Shown one piece after another: positions 34,287 through 44,245 of a stretch of DNA of 64,000 nucleotides (positions within the stretch are counted from its first letter, which is position 1; every line of letters begins with the position of its first letter). Below the pieces are notes generated by a model, which saw only the letters and a list, made by a program, of their open reading frames with translations, did no database searches and had not been told where the DNA came from. Made by a program: the position numbers and the translations under genes. Origin of the DNA: Isoetes taiwanensis (lineage: Eukaryota; Streptophyta; Lycopodiopsida; Isoetales; Isoetaceae). Location of the stretch: the NCBI GenBank assembly GCA_021234155.1, contig JAJEKV010000409.1:62001-126000 (forward strand). The letters are read 5' to 3'.

Positions 34287-37200
34287 CTAGAGCCTAGTTG
34301 CACTCAACCAACACAATGCAACAACCTGCTGAAACAAGAGGCAGAAAGACAAGAAACTAAAAGTCTAAACTATCATAAGCTTAGCACTCAAAACATAGCC
34401 GAAAGGAACCAATCCTAGAGCATCTCACAAAAATGAAATAAAGTGCAAGGGAAGGAACATCAAACGAGAAAAGATCATGACGTAGGGACCTGACTCACTA
34501 AAAATAACATCAACGGATGCCGAAAAATCAAACTATAGCTCCATCAACAAGGGGTGGGGACTACACGTGTCCAAACCACCACACCACCATCGCAATTCCG
34601 AAAGGTTAAACACAACATACTCACTTACTAAAAAAATAGTACAACATATTCACTCGCTAAGAAAAAATAGTGGACCTAAAAAAAAGGCTCCATCAAACCA
34701 ACCAAGCTACCAACATGAACGATCCTAAGTTTAATAACTCAACATACCACTCCTACTCAATTACAATGAATGCTAGGACTAGAAGACACAACAAAATGCT
34801 ATGACGCTACAAAAATCAATGAAGGCATGTGACTACCACAAAACAAGGCTCGAAGGACAACTAGGCTGAAAGATCTTGCACTACCACCGCATACCGGCAC
34901 AAGGATTAACCAAGGCGGACTGCCCTTCAAAAACCCACGCGGGCACGTGAACACCACTCAACTCTGTACATACCAATCAACTCCATAGAAAAGTAGACAA
35001 TTATCAACTTCAGAAGGAGGTGAGGAGCTTCAAAAATCGAAGTACCATTGCACCACTTGGAACCCAAAATACTATGAGGATCGAAAGGCACTAGAAGTCA
35101 CAGGGAGTCCCTAACTTCTACTCCCCTAAACCAAGTAGGCAATAAGGCAAGAGCCATTCACCACCTAGCACAAAGGTCATTTTCACCTCTCAACAAACAA
35201 CATCGACAAAATAAAATCTCTAACCCTCATGAATCGGCAACCGCACAAAGGTAAAATATGAAGTCACTCATGTGCATACGACCTAAACCTAAGGAGAGGA
35301 ATTTGACGTTGCAAAGATAGACAATATAAGTTGGAAACTACGCAAGATATAATAACAGACTGGCACTACGATTGCTAAGGGCTCTTGAAAACCACAAGAG
35401 ATGAAAATACAAACAAATAAACCCATGAACTAGACGACACAAGACTTGGGAAAAGAAAAAGTGGACATTAACAGAAATGAACTCTAAAATGAAATAGACT
35501 ACTAGCGGGACATCAAAAGCAAAACAGCACGCCATACTCTATTCCGCTTCCTGTTCTTAATGTCTTGCCAAGCAATTCTTTAACATCTTGCCAAGCAACA
35601 CAAAAATCTCAGTCCACTTAAAAATCTATATTGCTTGCCCAACAATAAAATGGAGAAAATGACATTTCTCGGCACACTGGAGCCCCCTAGGACTTCATCT
35701 ACTGTACCCTCTCTCTTCCATACATAATGGGACTAAAGAGAATCTTGTTGTGGTTGCTACCCGAAATGAAACATGCACAGAAACAAGCTTAAAGAACCTA
35801 ATGAAACTCAAGCTGGAATAAAAAAGTCCAAACCATGCTAGCATATGATAAGGCGCTCTTGACGAGAAAAATGAGAACACAGACCACACTCTAAACTAAT
35901 GCCTGTAAACAATCCACACCCTAAACTAATGCCTGCAGGCTGGTACATGACACCGTAAGAGACTAAAGCAGCACCACAAAGTAGGAAGGACAAACTAAGG
36001 TACAAAAAACAAAGAGCAAAAAGGACACTGTTACAAAATCCCAAGGCAGTTACCACAACTCATGCCAGCCACACCTCGAGCCAATTAGGAAGACTGTAAC
36101 CCCAAATAGGGGCCCTACAAAACTAGCAACCAAGCAGTACTAGAAAGTTCTAGGAAACAATAAATAGCAGCATACTTTGGCAGTCTCTATGCTAGCATCT
36201 ACTGAGAGAAATTCCAGCATCTAATGAGAGAAGTTCGTGCATCTAACAAGAGAAATTCCAAATGAAATAATAGGGACAGGCTACTAATAAACACCCACAA
36301 GTTGAACATACTCAATAGGGGCAAATAAAGATAAGGCAAGGACAAGATAGAATCAAAGAGCCCAACTACTGCTTTATTAAAATCCACAAGGGCTTAACTA
36401 TCCATACGCTAAGTGAAGATTGTACCATCAGGCTGAAGGGAACCACATCCAAGTGAAAATTGTACCAACGTAGCTACCAATAAACACTCACAACATGCAG
36501 ACAACATGCTCAATAACAACAACATGCTAAAAATGAATGGGTACTTGCTGCTCAAGACCGTATCTAGAAATGGACAAGAGAGGACAAAATCGCCTAAAAA
36601 AACCACTAGTACCTACTGAACACTCATGAGATGTCACACTCCAAGCAAAATTAACTAATGAACACTCGTGAGATGTAGACCACACAATCTAACATAAAAC
36701 AAAGGCCTACTTACTAGCTGCTTAGAACTGTATCCAGAATGCCCATTTCCGCTACCCCACAATCTAACAGAAATCAAATGCCTACTTACTTGGCACTACA
36801 AGCTAAAACAGACTTAGACAAGGATGTCCAACAAAATCGAAGTGTTGTGGCATAAACATGTATCCATACGTTATCAAACTAGCCATCATAAACAAAGACG
36901 AGAAGGTAAGCACACCTCCTAAAATCAAAGTCGCATGCAAGAAACCATCTGTACATGCGCACAAAATGTCAGTTTATAACACATTACAAACTGCCATGGA
37001 CTATTAGTTCATGCGCACGATTCTGCAGTGTACTACATCTCTTGCAGTTTACAGGGCTCAACTCACAGCTCCAACACCACGGCGAAGAATCCAGCATCAT
37101 ACATAACCATCTAAGGCCATGGCAGCTATGCAGGAAAACCAAGATAACAGCTCCATCTCTACTGACCAACTGCTTTGCACAATGCTATGAAGCTCAAACC

Positions 37201-39600
37201 AAGCTGGGATCCAAATAACACAATGGTACACGGTCAACAAAAACTAAAAGGCCTTAGCAGATTCAGACAGATGGGAAAGAGACCGACATTCAGCAGGAAA
37301 CCAAACCTATCCAAGTCTCATAGCAAGTATTGTGTGTATGCAGAAGTTAAAACTGTCCAGTAACATAAACTATAAGAATTGTGACGAAGTCAAACCCTGC
37401 CAGAAAGCATTACTGCACGGTGATGTGAACAATTGTGATGAAGCCAAATCCTACCAGAAAAACATTACTGCACGGTGATGTGAACAATTGTGATGGAGGC
37501 AAATCCTGCCAGAAAAGCATTACTGCACGGTGGTGTGAAACTTGGACTATAGAAATAGAGATTACCACAAAGAGACTGGCACAAACTCAAAGGAAGAGAG
37601 ACATTGGAAGTGCTGATCAAGCGAGACAAATAACACCTGCAAGAGAGACTGTAATAACGTTCGGCCATGGATATGCAAAATTCACAGGGTCTCTAAAGGA
37701 ATAGATGACAAAACGCTGCTGGATATACTGACAAGCATGAGAGCAAGGGGGCACAATAGTCCAGCCAAAAAGCCGCATCAAGCTGTGTTCACCTAGCTCA
37801 TCACATCTTCCCTATCTCAACATAACGGAAAGCATGCTAATAGCATAGTGGCAACCAAAACCTATGACCCAGGGCATCCAAAAATACTATCTTTGGACCA
37901 AGCGAAAAGCACCCGGGAGAAGAGTGGCTAAGGATGGGCAAGGAGAAGAGTAACCAAGGACATCCGGGGACGGCGACTTCAAAGGAGAGACAATAAAATG
38001 CCAGACTACAGAATGTGGACCACTACAAGAAACAAAGAGGGAGGAACTGGGGGCAAAAAAGGATTAAGGCAGGCAATGGCACCTGAGCAAACAGATCTAG
38101 ATCGAAGTACTATACAAATCTGGTGAACCAACAAAAGAAGATTGCCAAACAATCGCCGATTATCTCAAAACTCCTGATAGGCCATCGTGACAAGTCTCCA
38201 GAGATCAACTAAACCCAAATAAAATCAATCTGAGGCAACTTATAGGCTTACCGAGATCACAGGGACGAACTTTACTGAAGGGCACAAAGCACAGAGATGG
38301 ATACCTTAGGCTCAAGCAACACCAATATTAAATGAAATTAGCCATCTCCAGACACGTCCATAGCCAGTACCATCCATGAGATTGCAATCTTCTAGGTGAA
38401 CGTAACTTGAGATACTGCAATAGACTTAGTCCGAGCCACCAATTGCAACACAACATCATACTCCAAGCTCTGAACAAATGCATTCATTCCAAAAAAACAT
38501 AGAGAAGGGATCAAAATTTCACTCAGCTTGACACGTTCAAATCGAAAGGAGTGCATCAGAAACACGAACGTGAATCTGGAAGCTTAAAATGGCTAGAAAT
38601 AGAATAGGAGATGGAGCAATCCAAGGATGCACAAAAGGCCTTTGGACGTCAACCAAGGAATGTCATAGTGCAAAGAAAACAAATAGATCGGCTAAAATAC
38701 TCATCATGAACACAACCAATCAGCTCATGCATGCCAGAAATTATTGCGAAATTGACTTTACAGAGTATGTGATGCAGGGAACACTCATCCCACAACTATA
38801 ATACCTCCTTGCAACTGCAATCCTTCTCCGAGCAAAGCTATGGCAACTAAGGATATGACGTAGGAATTTATAGCCACGCCCAGAGACCGACGAACCTGTT
38901 CCTGCTAAAGCAACAAATGACAGAGAAAGCATCCTTGTCCTTCAAATAAAAACATAAACAATAAACCATAAAAGAATATCTCAGATCTCTATGCCAGCCT
39001 GGTCGGCAAGTGCCTGATGCCACAAGAATTTCAAAGAGAGCTCACACAATAGAACCACCGCCTCTGCAAAAGACTTTGCCCAGAATCCAGCCCCAAACCC
39101 TAGCTTGGCAGTTTACATGCAACAACGCACTCCAAAGGCTAGCTCGAACAACTCCAACACAAGTGCTTAAGTGCCGACTCAACCTGCTAAACCGCTGGCC
39201 TAGCTGCCGACTTAAACCGGAAGAGCATCTCTGGAACCCAACGCTGCTTTTACAAGAACTAAACCAACGAAAACATGGCTCTCGTAAACTCCTCGAGATT
39301 ATCTTGCACGAACACAACTGTTTGAACCAGGCACAAAATTGAACAATCAAATGGTCGCGGCCCACGTGAGAACGGGATCGCCCGCAACGAAAAGGAAATC
39401 GAGAATCCACAGTCGGCCACAAAGGGAGAGAATCGCCCAGAGAAGAAAATGGCATGCGACTACAAAGGGGGAGGCTCAAAAAGACGGCTGATGAAGATGG
39501 GAGGAATGCAACAAGTCTATAAATACTCCAAGGGGGACTCTCACAACTAGCCTCAAGAAGCGGATTTATCTGCTAATCTCAAAACGCAGATAAATCGCAC
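34287..39600 (+). mobile_element. Hairpin-ended element, unit 2 (5.3 kb)
   Basis: It follows unit 1 head-to-tail after TT. It shares the 47 bp start (to ctgctga at 34332) and the 150 bp end block (39451-39600) with the same hairpin at 39563-39596. The 5.1 kb interior is strongly A- and C-rich on the plus strand and T-poor. It contains many short local duplications and no recognisable protein; minus-strand frames up to 145 codons (39042-39479) resemble nothing known. Confidence 0.6.
37378..37540. repeat. Three ~55 bp tandem repeats
   Basis: Units at 37378, 37432 and 37487 share ccagaaa-gcattactgcacggtg and differ by a few bases. They lie within unit 2 of the nested element. Confidence 0.85.
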
Positions 39601-40378
39601 TTAGCCTATTGAATTGCCCATAGCAGCCACCTAGACCTCTAGATATCAAGCCATAACTAAAGAACCTAACTTCTGTGATTTAGATTAAATCTTGTTATTT
39701 AGTTCTTCTATGATATGAATGTGATGATGATGATCTCTGTGGAGATCATTGTATTGGGAGGGGGGGGTAGAGACCCTAAAAGCCTAGTAGTTTGATGCTC
39801 CTAGCTAGTCCTCTTTAATGCACTATTAAATTCGGCCTGCGTACAAGAGCCACACATGGTTGTGGGTGGAGGGGCCAGACTGGCTTACAAGGAGGTTCAT
39901 GTCCTGGCTCATGATCCGCCCCCTTGGGTAGTAAAGCCTATGGGGACTACTGATTGCACTAGACCTAATGCTGCCGCCCAGCGTCGCGGGCTTTGCATGG
40001 GTTCGACACTCTTGGAGTGGTGTACACCTTCCATGGAGTTCAGTCGAGTACAGGCAGTGGCCCTCTAGTCACCTTGAGTCAGCATGCCAGCCTCTTGTGG
40101 GAGCAATCCCTACCTGCCCCATCGGAACTGGGGAGATGCAACCCAGGAGTAGCCCCTTTGGCTATGCATCCCGCGGGCTACAGTCAGGTCCCAAGACTTT
40201 TCAACCTACTCTGCAAAGTGTGCACAGGAGGGGCGGATGGAGTGGACAACCCTAAGCCATGTTCTTATGCCAGCCAAATCCAATTGCCGTGAATTCTGTC
40301 TGCAATGACTTCTGGGGGCCCAAGCCGTCAGTCATCCCCCTCGAGTCTGAGCCTTGGGTAGGATCTCCATAGTCCCAG
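39601..40378 (+). mobile_element. Chromovirus 5' LTR, second part
   Basis: It continues the LTR from ttagcctattgaattg to ggatctccata and matches about 49337-50091. It then changes abruptly to unrelated sequence, losing the last ~275 bp of the LTR and the primer-binding site. Confidence 0.85.
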
Positions 40379-40508
40379 TAGTACTAACTTAGTAGGATTC
40401 TCAAACCTCGAAAAAGTGGAAAAAAAAAATTTCTCATTTTTTTTGTAGTATATGCTAAGCTAGTAACAGTTAGAAATTGAACTAAAATTTGACTAAGTGT
40501 GGAAATTG

Positions 40509-40571
40509 CTCATGGTATGCGCCAGAGCATCGACCTAAATTTTAGGTCAAACCCCAGGTGCACACCATGAG
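40509..40571 (+). promoter_or_regulatory. Conserved hairpin 1 in the chromovirus leader
   Basis: Outer stem CTCATGG...CCATGAG, second stem TGCGCC/GGTGCA (one G-U pair), inner stem GACCTAAA/TTTAGGTC. It lies 128 bases before the H3-like ATG. Two relatives follow at 41956 and 42159. Confidence 0.8.
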
Positions 40572-40699
40572 TAACTCACCCTATTCACCTTCAAACTTGA
40601 TGAATTTGAACAAGATAATATGCTAGATCGAATTTTAAGGTAAGGTTTAGCTGGAGTTATATATAACACCCCAGTAGGAGTACCGACTTGAAGTAAAAC

Positions 40700-40816
40700 A
40701 TGGTGCACACCAAACAGACTGCACGCAAATATCGACCAAGAGGAGTCGAGGCAAGAATCACTAGACGACCTGGCCGACATCATCAACCAGCGCTTAGACG
40801 AAGAAGCAGACATTGA
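40700..40816 (+). CDS. Short ORF opening with a histone-H3-like N-terminus
   Basis: The ATG at 40700 is in strong context (A at -3, G at +4) and begins M-V-H-T-K-Q-T-A-R-K-Y. Residues 3-9 after Met (TKQTARK) equal histone H3 residues 3-9 at the same positions, including K4 and K9. This frame is basic and stops after 38 codons. The acidic ORF that continues to 41321 is in the next frame, is open from 40692, and has no ATG of its own before 40830, so the two may have been one protein before an indel or may be joined by frameshifting. It is not a histone gene, because the histone fold is absent. Confidence 0.5.
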   Translation: MVHTKQTARKYRPRGVEARITRRPGRHHQPALRRRSRH

Positions 40817-40829
40817 CTCTGAGGGTTCA

Positions 40830-41321
40830 ATGGACGAAGAAACCCGCAGAGTATACGAGCAACTTGAAGAGGAGATACTACAGGAGGAGAGGGCAGAACG
40901 AGAACAGGCTGCCGACGAGCAAGACGAACTGAAGGAGCCCTCTCCCGAACCCACCTTAGAAGAAGAAATCGAGGTGTGGATTCAAATACAAAAGGCGAAG
41001 TCACAATGCCACAAGAGGAAAAAGGCCGAGAAGAAAAGGAAGCTAGAAGAACAGGAGGCAGAGGCAAAGAAGAAACTCAAGGGAAAGGGCAAGGAGGAGC
41101 CCAAGAGGAAACTGAAGACGACACCCAAGGTAAAAATTGTCATCAAGAAACGACAGCCTGACCAGCCACCATCTACTGACGACTCTGATGACGAGGATTA
41201 CCAGCCCTTCCCCAGCGGAGACCAAGAAGTAGGGAGCTCCTCAAAACAGCCGAGGATCAGCAGGTACAGGCACCCCCACCCTACCCCACGTGGGAGAAGG
41301 AGAAAGATCCAAAGAAGCTGA
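40830..41321 (+). CDS. Chromovirus accessory ORF, charged coiled-coil protein
   Basis: 163 codons, no known family. An acidic N-terminal part (repeated E, D, Q) probably forms a coiled-coil. It is followed by a long Lys/Arg-Glu stretch (KRKKAEKKRKLEEQEAEAKK), an NLS-like basic run and an acidic DDSDDEDY patch. It lies upstream of gag, where chromoviruses usually have no gene. The charge pattern suggests binding to nucleic acid or chromatin, but that is inference. Confidence 0.5.
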   Translation: MDEETRRVYEQLEEEILQEERAEREQAADEQDELKEPSPEPTLEEEIEVWIQIQKAKSQCHKRKKAEKKRKLEEQEAEAKKKLKGKGKEEPKRKLKTTPKVKIVIKKRQPDQPPSTDDSDDEDYQPFPSGDQEVGSSSKQPRISRYRHPHPTPRGRRRKIQRS

Positions 41322-41721
41322 CCCGACCTGCCCGGGAGTCGTACGTGGTAGACCATCTCAGGGTCTAGAGATGGTCTACCAGAAGAAATTAAAGGCCTAC
41401 AAGGAATACATGAAGAAATGGGAGGCCTACAACTCCTACTATCAGGCAAACAAGGTCACTTACATCGAGGGAGGATGGCCATCGAAGAAGAAGACTCTCA
41501 AGCCGCCTCCAGAGAAGCCAGTACCCCCCAAGAAGCCAGTAGCAAGGAAGCCGAGAGATCCGGCATTTTCAGAGAAGTTACGGCCTTCTCATCCCCCGAG
41601 CACCATTCGCCAGACTCGTCAAGGAGGTCGTACAAGAGTTCGACACGAGCATGAGAGTCACAGGCGAAATGCTGCTAGCCTTACAGGAAGTAGCAGAGCA
41701 GAAGTTGGTGCAGCATTTTGA
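41290..41721 (+). CDS. Continuation of the accessory ORF region, other frame
   Basis: It overlaps the end of the previous ORF. It has a Tyr/Lys-rich helix (YQKKLKAYKEYMKKWEAYN, an HMG-box-like spacing of aromatic residues) and then PPPEKPVPPKKPVARKP, a Pro/Lys tail. It was perhaps the C-terminal part of the same protein before a frameshift. The HMG likeness is weak. Confidence 0.4.
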   Translation: MGEGERSKEADPTCPGVVRGRPSQGLEMVYQKKLKAYKEYMKKWEAYNSYYQANKVTYIEGGWPSKKKTLKPPPEKPVPPKKPVARKPRDPAFSEKLRPSHPPSTIRQTRQGGRTRVRHEHESHRRNAASLTGSSRAEVGAAF

Positions 41722-41955
41722 GGATTCGAGGGCGTGCATTTGCACACCAAGAGAGTAACATTGATGACCAAGGACATGCTTGGCAAGTTCTATTAAAGGA
41801 GAACGTTAAATCTTGTAAATAATAAATTTTGTAAATAAAAAGTTTTGTAGAACAAGTTTTAAGTTTATAAATGTTGTTAATGAGGTTGAATTAGCAGTAA
41901 TTGCTTTTTGTTTTAGTTAAAATGGACTTCATATGGTCAAGGAGTGAGAATTTAT

Positions 41956-42016
41956 TCACGGTATGCGCCAGAGCATCGACCTAAATTTTAGGTCAGGCCC
42001 CAGGCGCACACCGTGA
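41956..42016 (+). promoter_or_regulatory. Conserved hairpin 2
   Basis: TCACGGT...ACCGTGA outer stem, TGCGCC/GGCGCA, inner GACCTAAA/TTTAGGTC. It follows the accessory ORFs and is followed by gtattttg. Confidence 0.8.
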
Positions 42017-42158
42017 GTATTTTGCATCAAAAAAGGGTCCTAACCATCTCCAAACTGGGTAAGTAAGGGGTCAATCTTGCATATCTCGGTGAGACCATCA
42101 TGTTTTGACCGTTAGTTCATCCTGTTTAGATAAGTTTTGACCAAGTAGGGCCGAATTA

Positions 42159-42221
42159 CTCACGGTATGCGCCAGGACCTCGACCTAAAATTTAGGTCAG
42201 CCTTCTAGCGCACACCGTGAG
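42159..42221 (+). promoter_or_regulatory. Conserved hairpin 3
   Basis: CTCACGGT...ACCGTGAG outer stem, TGCGC/GCGCA, inner GACCTAAA/TTTAGGTC, followed by gtattttc. The loop-side sequence differs from hairpin 2, but the stems are kept. Confidence 0.8.
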
Positions 42222-42836
42222 TATTTTCAGCATTATCTCTTTCATGCTACCTCCAATTGACCTCAAATTTGTTGCAGTAGGTTCATTAGGTAGTCTTATT
42301 CATGTTCAGACCCTCAAAATAGCCTTCAAATCCTCATTTTGACCTCAAAATAGGTGAGACATGCCAAACCCAAAAATTTACCAAGTTTTCCAAAAAATTA
42401 GGGTTTTTCCCTTTTTCCTATAAATAGGCCCCCCATATCTCGTTAGCACCTTACGGGTTTGCTCCCAGCTTTTAGGGCGATCTTCCAAACCCCTTTAGGC
42501 TTCAAGAGTCGTTTGCTAGTCTCACTCGGTCGAGATCAATGGCAACTTCTGATTTCGTGCTGATGCGGTGCCGGTGCTCATGTGGGCGAGGCTGATATCA
42601 ATGCCATTTTGCAGTTTTCCGGAAGGAGATAGACATCCAAGCCACCTTGCTGTGCAAGCCCATCCTATATGGAAGTCATGATCGAAGTTCCAAACTAGGG
42701 TAGGACCCTTCTTAGTATGACTTCCCCTTGCCGCGAGGGGATATTTTGTTCCTAAGCAATCCCTCCAAGCGACCTTGGGTGATGTCCCGAACATTGCCAA
42801 GTACACGAACAACAAGGTTGCTAGATTGCCGATTAC

Positions 42837-44014
42837 ATGGTCATGACAGTTAATAGGGCGAAATATTTCTCCTATACCGCTGCCATAGCCATCTTTCTCT
42901 CTCACCGTGCCCAAAACCCAATCGGGGAACCATCTATCCCGGCCATGGATGTAGACTCCTTAGCCTCTTCAGCAGAAGGTCAGCTCCTCTTGCAATATCA
43001 AACGGAGCAAGGAGGAAGAGCCGAAGACGAAGAGTTCAACTCAGACGACGAAGACTACGTCGAGCTCAACCCCAACCAAGGCGGCAACAAGCGGAAGCGA
43101 AGATCTGATCTTTTCGACCCGAGGACGTAGACCCACAGGATCGCTCCCCCCGCTCGGGCTAGGTATCACAAGCCTAGCCCCCATCATCATCAACGGCCAG
43201 GAGTACCTACTCCTGAGTGACATCCAGAACCTCCCCGAATGCAGGGCCAGGGAGTACAGGCGCGATGAGTTGCTGCACCTTCTGCGGCAACAACCAGATC
43301 TGGATGAGTTTATCGATCGGGAGGCTTTCGACTTCCCAATCAACGTAAGAGAAGCCGACGCCTACACCGGGAAGTCGACTTCAGATATTCAGGCATATAG
43401 CAGCATCCGCCAATTGATGACTATTTCGGGATCCGCCGAAGAAGAAAGAATCGCCATCCAAGAATGGATGGGGATCTGCAGCAAGACCACAAGTATTTTG
43501 ATGCCGAGTTCTTCGACACCAGCTTCCCCGATGTCCGAAGAAGGCGAGATCAACCCGGCGAGCCTCGCATCAACAATAAGGGACGGCGAGACCGATGGAG
43601 GTGCGATGGATGAATATGCGGGGAAGACATAGAGCTAGTGCCGAACCCGACGAAGAATCAACAAGAAGGCGAGGGGACAAGTCCCTAAGGTATTACCTTC
43701 CTCTGCTGTTGGACGGGAGAATAGCGATCATCCACCGCAAATTCAGCCCAAGGGGCGAAGAAGAAGTATTCATGCTCATCGCACTCTCAGGCTTTGGTAG
43801 GCATGCTCGGCTAATTCCAACAGTTGACCATGTCATCCTAGTCAAGAGAATGGTGGCACTGGATATCTTTGACTTCGCGGTACCCTACCAACGGCAGGGA
43901 AGATTAGCAGTGACCGCGGCCTACACTTCCGACCGCAGGGTAGAAGACTTGATGGCAGCCTTGCAGGGCGGAACACTAACGAACATCCTCAGGAACTTGG
44001 GAAGCTCGGTATGA
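42837..44014 (+). pseudogene. Second accessory ORF block upstream of gag
   Basis: Three successive frames (42837-43130, 43270-43632, 43595-44014) read as one decayed protein. They include an acidic EDEEFNSDDEDYVELN patch with KRKRR, a helical region (LLHLLRQQPDLDEFI) and an ordered end (YYLPLLLDGRIAIIHRKF, LVKRMVALDIFDFAVPY). No known family is recognised. It is separated from gag by a ~230 bp AT-rich gap with TATATATATAAATA. Confidence 0.45.
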
Positions 44015-44245
44015 ACGGCCCAGGTTATGAAGTTCCTTGAGGATAACCCATCTCGCCGGCGATTCCAAGAATAGTTAGACTCTTGATCCCGGAAGCATTG
44101 TAACTAAGTTTTCTATATATATATAAATACATTTTGTTTGGCATTCTAAATGTTTTGTTGATGTATTTTGCTTCCACAACTATATCAGCAAACACATATA
44201 ATGCAATAAAACAAACAAAGCTAATCGTAAGGCTATGACCTACTT

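Noticed and set aside
37378-37540. CRISPR array or satellite
   Set aside because: Only three diverged direct repeats without spacers, in plant nuclear DNA.
39042-39479. 145-codon minus-strand frame as a gene
   Set aside because: It reflects the skewed composition of the nested unit, shows no recognised domain, and runs into the repeated end block.
40700-40730. A genuine histone H3 gene
   Set aside because: Only the first ten codons resemble H3. The histone fold is absent and the context is a gypsy element.
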